DNA of 64,000 nucleotides from Tuctoria greenei (Eukaryota > Streptophyta > Magnoliopsida > Poales > Poaceae): the NCBI GenBank assembly GCA_036927565.1, contig JAYESD010000009.1, positions 29,844,484-29,908,483 on the forward strand, written 5' to 3'. Under the pieces are notes generated by a model, which was given only the letters and a program-made list of their open reading frames with translations, made no database searches and was not told the DNA's origin. Shown here piece by piece: positions 1 through 10,360 of this stretch (its first letter is position 1; the number at the start of each line of letters is the position of its first letter). The position numbers and the translations under genes were made by a program.

Positions 1-178
1 TATGGAATGTAGCTCCAATTTAATGATCCAAGTGGCGGCATTGGAACTAACCATACGAGGGAAGCAGGTCCGGTTCCGAGCCACACGTGGAGCCGTCGGG
101 GGTCTTCAACATAGATAGTTGGAGTTCCTTTGAACTCTTTGCTATTCCAAGGTGTATCTGGTACGCAGGGTACCGACA
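1..178 (-). repeat. Tat element 3' LTR, partial (window starts inside it)
   Basis: This is the distal part of the LTR on the plus strand, ending ...gggtaccgaca at 178. That end pairs with the tgtcag start seen at 16805 (TGTC/GACA inverted ends). The same bases recur at 17479-17655 with scattered substitutions. For a minus-strand element this is the 3' LTR. At least 670 bp of it should lie upstream of the window. Confidence 0.85.
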
Positions 179-191
179 GTGGCCCCCTGGG
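179..191 (-). other. Putative polypurine tract of the Tat element
   Basis: The plus strand reads gtggccccctggg directly inside the LTR end. On the minus strand this is a purine-rich CCCAGGGGGCCAC abutting the 3' LTR, where plus-strand DNA synthesis would be primed. The assignment rests on position and composition only. Confidence 0.55.
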
Positions 192-714
192 CGCACCTCT
201 GGGAGAGACCTTTTGTGTTAAGTCATTTTGCCGGAGATGGATCCATCTTTCAATTTTTGCGCCGTGTTTTCAAGGGTTTTTGGATGTGCCGTTGAGGTGG
301 TGTTTCACAGTTAAACCATCGCCGTGTGGCATCTTCAGGAGGCAATAGGTGAGATCTGTGCGTGCGGATCTCACGCAATTAAAGGTTGTTGGTTCCCAAT
401 ACGAAAACCGTATCGGTTCCGCGCGCCCTGTCAGGCCGTCGCCCTCGGGTTTCCCGCCTCTCATCATGACAACTATTCACCTGGGGTAAGGACCTCGACT
501 TGATCGTCTAGGTGGTCCTGGGCCCCCTTGTCATTGTCAGGGTGAAATTGAATTGTATTCTTGGCCCTTCTGCGGTTTCCATCCAAGCGTTGCGGGGGCT
601 TACTTAAGAAGGGTCCCCTTCTGCAGTTTGGGGATTCCTTACGCCTTCATTTGAACTTGCGCTCAAATCCTCCAACTTTTGCTTGCTTTTTCTCTCTCAC
701 CCCGCTGTGCTGCG
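192..714. other. Non-coding 3' region of the Tat element / leader of the antisense ORF
   Basis: No open frame of note. The stretch separates the 3' LTR from the ATG of the plus-strand accessory ORF, so it would contain any promoter and 5' leader for that antisense transcript. I see no convincing TATA box. Confidence 0.5.
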
Positions 715-3700
715 ATGGAGTTGGGTCTCCGCAAGAGCCGTCTCATGAACGATGATGAATTGAAGAAGGTCTGGACCTACATGGGTTGGTCCAGCGACTC
801 CTTCAACCACCTGGTCTGCGCCAGCGAGCTCCTGTTCAAGAAGAAGTGCGGCGGCGACATGGTGTACTTTTCTGCGTACGCCATGGTGGGACTGATCCCA
901 CCTTTCTTAACTTTTCTCTTGATGCTGTTAGACTTCTATGGTCTGCAGTTGTACCACCTTGGCCCCCACTCTATTCTTCTTGTGTCAACATTTGTCCACT
1001 TCTGCAAGATGTGGGTGGGTATTCGCCCTTGCGTCGATCTTTTCCGTACCTTCTTCACCATCCACACCACCGGCAAGAGTAACAAGTATCTTGGCTTCTA
1101 CTATTTTGTGAAGCGGGAGAAATGCCCCCACAAGTACTTGAGGTCATTTCCTTTTGGCAAGTTGGACGACTGGAAGAAGGATTGGAATATCTTCACAGCA
1201 GAGGAGCACGAGAAGCTGGAGCTTTCTGAGGGTCTTCCCAATGTTAACACAGACGCATGGAGTGAGGTTCTGGTGCTGTCAGAGGCCTTCAACCCTGCCT
1301 TGACCATGATCCACCAATGTGTGGAAGGAGGGGTGACCCCCCAGACGGTCTAATGCAACTTCCTGGTCAATAGGGGGGCTCCGCTGAAGAATAGGGAGAA
1401 GCTCGCCTAAGCCCTCAATAGCGTGATGGACGATGACCAGATTGAAACCGGTCTAAAGTCCAATTTGTATGGTGCTGCTTTGGAGCTTCATATCAAGAAG
1501 TTCCAGCATGGCATTGACATCGAGGGTGATGACTTAACTCCACCGGTGGCTTTCCTCCCTTTGAACATGGAGGCGGAGTTTAGCAGGGAGCTCTGGAGGA
1601 AGATGCTGGTGCTTGACGACCTCGGCAAGGTAGAGAAGCGTTCGACCACCCGATTGGTGATCCCCGGAGCTTCTGAGGGTGGCCCTGCTTCCGCCCTGGG
1701 ACAGAGAACTGAAGTCATTGGCAAGGGCTATGAGTTGGCTGAGCCCTCCAGCCGAAAGAGGAAGTTGAAGCACTCTGACGGAAGGCCCGTCAGACCTACT
1801 CCTTCCACAACAGATCCTTCTCCCCAGCGAGGGAGGTCTTCAACAGCAACGCCAAATCCAGCATCGGCATCCTCCCAGGACACCAGCTCCAGCCGTGTAA
1901 CTCCGGTACCAGGTCCATCTAAGGGCTCTAGGTCCGAAGGTCCTTCTCACTTGAGGGGGGGCCCCCACCGAGACGTCGCTGACGGTAGCAGTGAGCTCCG
2001 GAGGGCCTTCCGGAGTTACATCACCAGTTGCGACTGGGTCGGGCTCTGAGCGTCTGGTGAAGAGGTTCCACGCTAGCTGGAGCGGAAGCCTTCCAAGGTA
2101 AATTTTATTTTTTTACATCAGTTTGTCATTTTTTTGTAATCATATTTTGAGTTTCTTTATCCATCATCCACAGGGCATCCAAGAAAGGGGCTGAAGCTCC
2201 GGTTCCTGTGACAGCAACTGATGCTATGCAGGCAGAGGCTCCGACTCCAATCCCAGCGCCGCCCCAGGTGGTGGCTGAGGTCGCGACAGCTCCGGTGCTA
2301 GCTGTCGTGGTTCTGGACCTCGACTCATCTCCTAAATATCTCGTGGTAGCGCCAGACCACGGGAATGAAGACGAACCAGCAGCACCAGCTCCGGAGGCTG
2401 AAGCTCCGGTTTTGGATGCTGCGATGATGGATGCTCTAGCCCAAGAGCCAGAGGTAGCTGTAGTTCCAGACTTAGGGCCAGATGTTATTGAAGCCCCAGC
2501 GGTGGAGCAGTTGGTTGATGACGTTCCGGCGCGTGAGCCGGTTGTTGTGGAGTTGCCGGAACCCGAACTGGAGGAGGTCGAAGCACTGGCGCCTGAATCG
2601 GTAGTGGAGGAGGCAACAACATCAAAGCTGGAAGTGGCCTTAGCTCCGGCCGAATCTTCAATGCCTGCCCCGGATGTGGCAGTTCTGGAGGTACTCGTGC
2701 CTGAGCCAGGGTGTCAAGACGAAGCGATCGTTCCTCTGCCTGAGGGACTAGTTGCTGATGACCTGGTGGCGGGACCTTCAAAGACGACTCCAGAGGTAGA
2801 AGCTCCCGTTGCCGGACCTTCCTCGGCGATGACTGAGGCACTCCCGAAGGGCGGACCTAGTGCCGCGGAAGCTTAGGGGACCACTCTTGTAGAGTGAGAC
2901 CCAATTTTTGTTATGGGGAACCCGCTGGAGTCAGCTAAGAAGACCCTAGCAGGTCCGGAGCCGATCCCCCTGTCTTTATCCATCAACAACGCCTACTCCA
3001 GCCGTCGTCAGGTCCAACTTGCCTTTTATCACGATAGCAAGGCCCTCGAGGAGGAGCACCAAACCATTAGGAGGTGGCGCAACCGGCTCCAATTCGAGAC
3101 CAAGCTAGCGCAAACAAGGTTGGCCGACGACAATGAGTGGGTCAAGAGGGAGAAGGCCCGGATGGAGTACTAGGGCTAGCTGCTGGACAAGAGGGAAAGC
3201 ATGGTGCAATCCCTAGACAATCAGTCTCGGACTATACATGAACAAGCCATGGCTGCTAATGAAGTAGTGAATGATCGCCAGGAGAAGCTCACTACCATCC
3301 ACGAAAGCCTCATCAAGCGCCGGGAGGCTCTTGAGGAGCGAGAGAAAAAGCTCCAAGATGAAGAGCAAAAACTCCTGGAGCTGAGGGATGACCTCGTGAA
3401 GAGGAAGGGGGAGCTCGCCCAAAGGTTGGGTCTGGGTCACAAGAGCCTTGCGGAGCGCACCCAAAAGCTAGAGGAGCGCTGCAAGAGCGAGGAGGAGAAG
3501 GCCTCGCAGTGGGGTAAGGACCTTACCAAAAGGGAGGTTGAAGTTGCTGCCAGGGAGAAAAAGGTGTGAGGCCGGGAGAAAGACCTGGTTGACCGCCAGA
3601 ACCGGATCCACATCCGAGAGGAGGAGCTTGCCATCCTTGAAAAGCAAGTTGCTGAGGGTATTCAGCAGCACGCCAAAGAGGTTGAGCGCCTTGCCCGGGA

Positions 3701-4122
3701 AGGTTCGGAGCTTGCGGCGGCCAATCGGTCCTTCAAAGAGATTCAAGGCTCAAGGGCTGTGGAGTCCCAACAAGTATGGGACTTCTTGGGCAAAGCCAAT
3801 GACGCGCCGATGCAGCTAGGCTTTAGTCCTGTGCGTCCAGACAATCCGGAGCCGGAGTTGGACCATGCGTTGAAGGTGTTGAGCTTGGCTGGCAACGAAC
3901 TCAATAAGATGGGCGATGTCATCGCAGATCAGTTGGAAACTTAGGGAAAATCCTTTGCACAGAATGTCACAGAATACATGCTGATGTGCTACACAAGCCG
4001 GGATCCTCATTTCCCACTAGGTCTGGTGCTTGAGGGTCCCATCGATGGAGAGGGAGATGCTGCCAAGACCAGCGTGTCGGAGGTTGCCCAGAAGGTCGCG
4101 TCGTTCTTCCATAGAATTTAGG
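715..4122 (+). pseudogene. Antisense accessory ORF of the Tat element (putative gypsy-type transposon domain), decayed
   Basis: The frame starts at ATG 715 (MELGLRKSRLMNDDELKK). Residues roughly 10-150 resemble the plant 'putative gypsy type transposon' domain, with a core like FYGLQLYHLGPHSILL followed by FVHFCKMWVGIRP. Next come a Lys/Arg and Ser/Pro-rich segment with a likely nuclear-type basic patch (SSRKRKLKH), a long Pro/Ala/Glu/Val-rich acidic stretch (2174-2876), and a coiled coil (about 2990-3760, heptads rich in Glu, Lys and Arg). The same frame continues on both sides of in-frame stops at 1351, 1408, 2874, 2895, 3171, 3177, 3567 and 3942. A frame change near 1963 lies in a run of seven G. 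An intron is proposed at 2098-2173. It runs opposite to pol. The function of this family is unknown to me; it is not a polymerase or an envelope. Certainly non-functional here. Confidence 0.75.
2098..2173 (+). other. Putative spliceosomal intron inside the antisense ORF
   Basis: This 76-bp T-rich stretch starts GTAAAT after CCAAG and ends CATCCACAG before GGCATCC. It interrupts an otherwise coding region, and reading resumes in a new frame that stays the same to 4122. Length, U-richness and both splice sites fit a short plant intron. Splicing is inferred only. Confidence 0.55.
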
Positions 4123-4584
4123 ACTTTCTCCTTGTAGCTCCCATTTGTATCTTCTCTTCTTTTCTCCAATTTTGTAATCTCTTGTCTTCAGATGTATGAA
4201 ATCCAAGAAATTTATGAATTACATTTTTTGTCTTCAACCTTTTTCTTACTTGGCCCCCTAGTAGATGTACACAACTTGATTGCGAACATGTACCAAAAGG
4301 ATGTAGCATTTTGTTGAAGACTTGAGTGCTTCGAACTTGTAGAGTATAGGTCCGAAGTCGTTGACAGCAGGGGCCCCCGAGGTTGTCAGAGCTTAGTAGC
4401 TCAGGGAGCGACCATTGTCAACACGTAGAGCGTCAACAGCTGGTCCTCTGGGGTTGTCGGAGCCTAGTAGCTCCGGCAGCGGCCACTGTCATCACGTAGA
4501 GCATCGATAGCAGACCCCATTGGGGTGTCCTTCTACCTTCTTTTGTTCACGTTGACGGCTGAACCCCTGGGTTTGTTGGAACTT
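4123..4584. other. Non-coding Tat sequence left of Copia-1
   Basis: AT-rich trailer after the antisense ORF, followed by two imperfect copies of a roughly 100-bp unit (cgttgacagc... near 4358 and ctcaggg/ctccggcag near 4400-4500, each with gttgtc and agcttagtagct/gcctagtagct). No coding signal. It continues at 13781 beyond Copia-1. Confidence 0.5.
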
Positions 4585-4589
4585 GATAG
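4585..4589. repeat. Target-site duplication GATAG of Copia-1 (partner 13776-13780)
   Basis: GATAG lies immediately before the LTR start at 4590 and again immediately after the LTR end at 13775. A perfect 5-bp duplication is what Ty1/Copia integrase leaves. Confidence 0.95.
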
Positions 4590-6172
4590 TGTAGGATCGA
4601 AGAGCACGTGAAAAGCTACCAGAGGGGGGGGTGAATAGTAGATTTAAAAGTCTTACGCAGCGGAAACAATAAAACCCCAAACCCTTTTGGCAGAAAAACG
4701 ATATGTTAAAGAAATCATGTATGAGACTAATCTAAACGTGTTTCACCGTGAAAAAAGTGATAATTATCAGAGAGAATCAAGTCACGAATACAACACAAAA
4801 AGAATTACTCAAATCCTTCGAGAAAAACTCAAGTTATGATCGAAAGATCAGACTATGGTCAATCTGACCTACCCGAGAAAAACAGTTTCTGGAATGCTGC
4901 AAAGAAACTCGTGTAGCTCAGAAACCACCAATCCAGTGACCGTGAAATTTTGACAGATGATAAATAATCAAGTTGTGAAGACAACCCAAAAAGAATCACG
5001 TCAATTAGATCAGTAAAACTCGAGTTATGATAAAACCACCGACGAAAGGTAGTGCTGTCCAGAAACTCGGCGAGTAAAACTTGTCTGGAACAAGTCGGAC
5101 GAACAAGGCACAAAAGTTCATTCAAACTATGAATTTTATTCAATAGAACACAAGAGGAACAGCCCCAAAGTCTTCAACCGATACGATCCGATCCTTCCGA
5201 TCAGATCTTCCTTCCATAATCCGTCTCTAGAAGCATATTGCCACGTCCTGCACCGCATGCATACGTGCGAACACCTTCCTTCGACCTTCATATGCACTGC
5301 CCTTGATTCAATCATCCTGCGCGACCTCCTGACCCGCTCAACCACAGTTCCTCCCGAACTTGGTTGTTGGAAGCTCATCTCCTCCTGAGACTAGTCCAAT
5401 GGATCCTGTCACCAGCCATGACTTGAACTCAAGCAACACCAGCACATGAATAAACAACCAATCCATACGAGCCCAAGTCCTCGACTTGACTCAAGTTAGT
5501 TCCGAACACAACACCCTATGTGAGAACCTCACATAAGCATGTTGCAAAACCACAGTAGAAACGATATCAACCGTATTCAACCAAAACGCACCAAAAACTT
5601 AGCAAATGAATACTAAGCAATCTTTCCAATCATGTAAAGCAAGTATAAAACAATGCAAATGAAAAGTAGAAGCTCTGCGGTCAAGTTCCGGACCTTGCTA
5701 GAGCAACCCGGAGCTTGAGCCAGAGCTATCAAAAGCTATTAGAACCTGGCGCCGGAGCTTTCCAAAACTAGTAGATCCTAGCACCGGAGCTTACCAAAAA
5801 CTAGTCAAAACTAGTCAACCCAAAACCGGAGCTAGACAAAGTACATCGGAGCTTAGCAAAAGCATGCCGGAGCTATCAAGTATATGCCGGAGCTATAAAA
5901 GACATGCCGGAGCTAACAAAGACATGCCGGAGCTAAAGATAAAGCACACCGGAGCTAACCAAAGCTAGTCGGACCTTACCAAGAAGCCGGACCTAGCATC
6001 TAACGTAACCGGAGCTACCCAAAACAAGCCGGACCTACCGTCGGACCTTGCTGTAGCTCGAAGCTAGAGTCGGACCTTGATAAAAAGGTGTTTTGGTGAT
6101 ATTTAAAACTTTTATCATCAAAGCAAGTATATTCACTACAAGCCAATGTATTCAGCACACATAGGTCTTACA
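4590..6172 (-). repeat. Copia-1 3' LTR
   Basis: Plus-strand borders are tgtaggatcg... and ...ggtcttaca; in element sense it begins TGTAAGACC and ends CCTACA. U3 (about 5690-6080) holds around 17 copies of a CCGGAGCTA/TCGGACCTT word spaced 12-30 bp. At 5161-5180 gccccaaagtcttcaaccg joins two points that lie 281 bp apart in Copia-2, removing the TATA-bearing segment. Confidence 0.95.
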
Positions 6173-6185
6173 ATCTCCCCCTTGA
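6173..6185 (-). other. Copia-1 polypurine tract
   Basis: The plus strand reads atctcccccttga directly after the LTR. In element sense this is a purine run TCAAGGGGGAGAT abutting the 3' LTR. Confidence 0.85.
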
Positions 6186-7188
6186 TGAATGCATTGGCAA
6201 CACCATTTAAAATCCGAACATTGGCTTATTCACATAAAAAGTTTTAAAGAGAATTGCTCCCCCTTTGTAAATCAAAAGTAAAATGAGAAGGAAAAATTAT
6301 CAAAAATTATCCCATGTTATCTGTCATTATCTCTCCCCCTTTATTATCTCTCCTTATTCTCTTTCTTTTCATGCTTATCTCTCCCCCTTTGACAATGTAT
6401 TCAGCAAGTCATGAGCATATAAACAAATTATCTCTCACTCTTTAGTTGTTATGAGCATATTATAACATATACATATAAACAAAGCTCATCCAAGTCATAC
6501 TATCAAGTACCTTACATTATAACATCAATGAAATACATAAAGTAGTGTAAGCCATGCTAGAGATCAAATGTAATTTTCGATTTAAGCAAGTCATGATCTC
6601 ACAAACTTAACTATTTCAAAACCTGAAAGCATGACACTAGTTGCTGCATTTTATTATTTTTCAAAGCATAAATTTATATCATATGATATTTGCAAGAGAT
6701 TATATGCGCATCTGCCTTATTCTAACCAACCAAGCCAAGCCTATGTCATTTGACAATCAGAAGCTTAAGGACATAGTTTTAGTCATACACAACTTCTTCC
6801 AAGTTCATATCTAAGTGCAATGACAAGCCATCTCAAAAGAAGAAGTGCGATGCATGCATATTCTCTTGATCTTTTCTCAATTTATATTTGTTCATAAAAA
6901 CTACACATGTGAGTTGATTACTTGATTAATTCTTAATGATTAAAAGCATTTGTGAGCATGCAACAAGTTCAAAACAGCAAGAACGTTCGACCATGACCAG
7001 ATTTAGTGTAAGTAATTATTCCAATTACTAGACATGGCAAAAACTACAAAATGTATAACACGAGTAATGTAGTAAGAACTTTCAGCATGTAAAAGGAATC
7101 ACAAAGTCATATATGTATGAAATACTATGCTCATATTATTTTAATTTCAGATTCACACATAGACTTCCCAAGTTTCAAAAACTCCCCC
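6186..7188 (-). other. Copia-1 3' non-coding region
   Basis: About 1 kb, AT-rich, between the Pol stop (7189) and the PPT. It has several additional ctcccccttt tracts (G-rich purine runs in element sense) near 6260, 6330 and 6380. No third ORF or envelope-like frame is visible. Similar regions occur in all four copies. Confidence 0.7.
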
Positions 7189-10100
7189 TCAATTTAAGCC
7201 ATGAGGATGCATAATCCCTATTTCACTACGAATGTAACAAAAACGAGTGAAATCCAAAGGTTTTGTAAAAATGTCAGCCAATTGTTGTTCGGTATCTACA
7301 TGGTGAAGCACAATGTTTCCCTTTTCAACGTTATCTCGGAGAAAGTGATACCTAATATCAATGTGCTTAGTTCTAGAATGTTGCACGGGGTTTTTGGCAA
7401 TGCAAATAGCACTAGTGTTATCACAAAACAGTGGAACACTATCTAGATCAACCCCATAGTCCTTAAGTGTTTGAACAATCCAAAGAATTTGTGAGCAAGC
7501 ACTAGCAGCAGCTACATATTCAGATTCGGCTGTGGATTGTGCAACTGAATTTTGTTTTCTAGAGGACCAAGCAACAAGAGAATTACCAAGAAAATGACAA
7601 GCACCGGAAGTACTTTTCCTATCAATCTTACAACCCCCAAAATTAGCATCCGAAAAAGCTTTCAAAGTAACGGTTGAGGAAGAAGGAAGAAAAATGCCAA
7701 ATTCTTGAGTTCCATGTAAGTACCTGAGAATCCTTTTGACGGCTTGACGATGTGAAACACGTGGGGAAGCTTGAAACCGTGCACAAAGGCATACGCTGAA
7801 TTGTATGTCCGGTCTTGATGTCGTGAGGTACAAAGTGATCCGATCATGCTTCTATATTCTTTGTGATCCACGGATTCACCATATTCATCAAGTTCAAGTG
7901 TTGTTGCTGTTCCCATTGGTGTCCGAAGAGGCTTGCTTTTGTCCATGTTGAAGCGCCTTAGGAGGTCTTTGGTATACTTCGTTTGATGCACAAAGGTACC
8001 CTCCTTGGTTTCTTGATTTGCAGCCCCAAAAAGTAAGTGAGTTCACCCATCATACTCATTTCAAATTCGGAACTCATCATTGCTGAAAACTTGGACACAA
8101 GACCATGAGAAGCACAACCAAAGATAATATCATCCACATACACTTGAACGAATAATGAGTCATTGCCATGCTTAAGCACAAAAAGAGTTTTATCAACCTT
8201 GCCCATGATAAACCCCTTTTCAAGTAAGAATGTTTTTAACCTATCATACCATGCTCTAGGGGCTTGTTTGAGACCGTATAAGGCTTTGGACAGTTTGTAA
8301 ACATGATTAGGAAAATCTGGATTTTCAAAACCCGGTGGTTGTTTGACATAAACCTCCTCATCTATGTAGCCATTAAGAAAAGCACTTTTAACATCCATTT
8401 GATATAGATTAAAACCTTTAGATGCTGCAAAATCTAACAAAATTCTTATGGCTTCTAATCTAGCGACAGGAGCAAAAGTTTCAACAAAATCTAGACCTTC
8501 AACTTGAGTGAAACCTTGAGCAACCAACCTAGCCTTATTCCTAACCACAACCCCATCCTCACTTTGTTTATTTTTAAATACCCATTTAGTTCCAATTAAA
8601 GTGTGACCATGAGGTGGAGGTACAAGTTTCCAAACATTATTTCTTTCAAAATTTTCTAACTCTTCTTGCATGGTAATAATCCAAGATTCATTAGTGAGTG
8701 CGTGTGATATATCTTTGGGTTCAAAAGAAGCAACAAAAGCAGAATGAGCATGAAAGTTTGGATCGCAAAACCTGGACCGTGTGACTCGTTCGTGCAAGCT
8801 TCCAATCATCTGTTGTGGGGGATGATCTTTGTAAAACCGTAAGGGAACAGATGTCTCACAAGCTTCTTTTTCATTAGGTTCATCGTAGATTGATGATCTT
8901 GTGACTTCTGGACGATCAGGACCAGCAGAGGTGATAACCGGAGCTTGTTCAATGTCCGGAGCTGGACACGTGTCAACTTCAGAACTACCAGGCAGTATCA
9001 CTGGCTCTTCTTCATCTTCAAAAATACCCTCCCCCTGAGGATACGGATCTGGTCCTGCAACACCGGAGCTAGTACCTGGGCTAGCTTCATCAAAAGACAC
9101 TTCACAAGTCTCCACAATTTTGTTAGTGTCAATTAAAAGCACACGGTAGCCTTTAGTATGAGATGGATAACCAAGAAACATGCCATCAATGGATCGAGGT
9201 TCAAACTTATCAAGGTTACCATGTTTCTTAACAAAGCATTTGCAACCAAATACCCGAAAGTGTGTAACACTAGGCCTATGTCCAAACCGAAGCTCATATG
9301 GTGTTTTACCTAGCTTAGCACGCAAGAAAACATGATTTGAGACATAGCAAGCGGTTGCTAACGTATCAGCCCAAAATTTCCTAGGAGTTTGATATTCATC
9401 AAGCATAGTCCTAGCCATCTCAACTAAGGTTCTGTTCTTTCTTTCTACAACACCGTTTTGTTGAGGTACATATGGTGAAGAAAGTTGATGATCTATTCCA
9501 TTTTCAGCACAAAATGGATCAAAAGATTGATTTTTAAATTCAGTTCCGTTATCACTTCTAATTGCCTTTAAAGATCCTGGGTGATCAATTGATAATCTAA
9601 GAAATAAAGTCCTAAAGTGACTAAAAGCTTCATTCTTAGACGCCATAAAGTAAACCGAAGAGTATCTAGAATAATCATCAACGATAACAAGAACATACCA
9701 TTTACCTCCGAAGGATTGAACACGTGAAGGTCCTACGGTGTCAAGATGCAAAAGTTGACATGGTTCAGTTGTCATGATCATTGTGAGAGGAGTATGTGAA
9801 CCTGCAACCATCTTAGCATGTCTACAAGAAGAGCACACAATTTCTTTGTCCCCTTTAAGCTTAGGCAGCCCACGTATGCGATCAAGAGCACTAACACGCG
9901 TTAGGTGATCAAAGCCTACGTGACCAAGTCTACGAAGCCAAAAATATAAGTCCTTTGAATCATTAGCAACTAGACACCTATGCTTAGAGGAAGACATATC
10001 AAGATCAGCATTAAAAACTCTTCCAAACCGAGACATGTTAAAAATAAGCTCACTATTTGAACCTACAACTTTGCAGCAGTTTTTATTGAAAATAATTTCC

Positions 10101-10360
10101 AGATTTTCATCTAGCAATTGTGAAACAGAAAGCAAGTTGTATTTCAAATTTTTGACAAGTGCCACATCCTTCAAAGTGTAGTGATCATTTACTCTAACCG
10201 AACCCTTAGCAATTATAGGAGTTGAAGAATTATCGGCAAAAGTAACATTCTCTACACGTGACACAAAAGAGAGGGAGGAGAACCAATCTTTGTTACCGGT
10301 CATGTGGCGTGAGCAACCTGAATCCACAATCCAAATATTCTCCTTCCTCAAACGTGTAAC
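7189..10360 (-). pseudogene. pol: Copia-1 pol (PR-INT-RT-RH), two frameshifts
   Basis: The reading starts just after the amber codon at 10361-10363. Protease motif DSGCSRHMTG, the GAG-pre-integrase HHCC finger, the integrase core (HLDTVGP, IRSDNGTEF, NGVVERKNRT, the D-D-E triad), RT (YQMDVKSAFLNG and YVDDIIFG) and the start of RNase H are all in one 797-codon frame (10351-7958). One missing base near 8010 (after LGLQIK) and another near 7834 break the C-terminal part, whose remainder reads SDANFGG, ESEYVA and FCDNTSA down to the stop at 7189. Catalytic residues are otherwise preserved, which suggests relatively recent loss. It acts normally in cytoplasmic virus-like particles and, for integrase, the nucleus. 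Confidence 0.9.

Noticed and set aside
715..4122. All eight stops in the Tat antisense ORF could be C-to-T changes from Gln or Arg codons.
   Set aside because: Every stop codon is one C-to-T change from CAA, CAG or CGA, so without an intact relative to compare this says nothing.
4355..4560. Imperfect tandem copies near the end of the Tat antisense region as a possible regulatory array.
   Set aside because: Only two diverged copies; too little to call a functional repeat.
4859..5143. Frame of about 94 codons repeated in the LTRs (4859, 12462, 19868, 28458, 47727), starting MNKIHSL.
   Set aside because: It lies in the R-U5 part of each LTR, is repeated only because LTRs are, varies in length between copies and shows no domain. 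A leader peptide cannot be excluded but is not supported.
5136..5378. Second LTR frame (MxFQQPSSGG...), also repeated.
   Set aside because: Same reasoning: LTR sequence with no family resemblance.
7201..7446. Plus-strand frame repeated at 22580, 37807 and 41935 (MRMHNPYFTTN...), conserved in four places.
   Set aside because: It is the antisense of the Copia RNase H C-terminus; its conservation follows from the coding strand.
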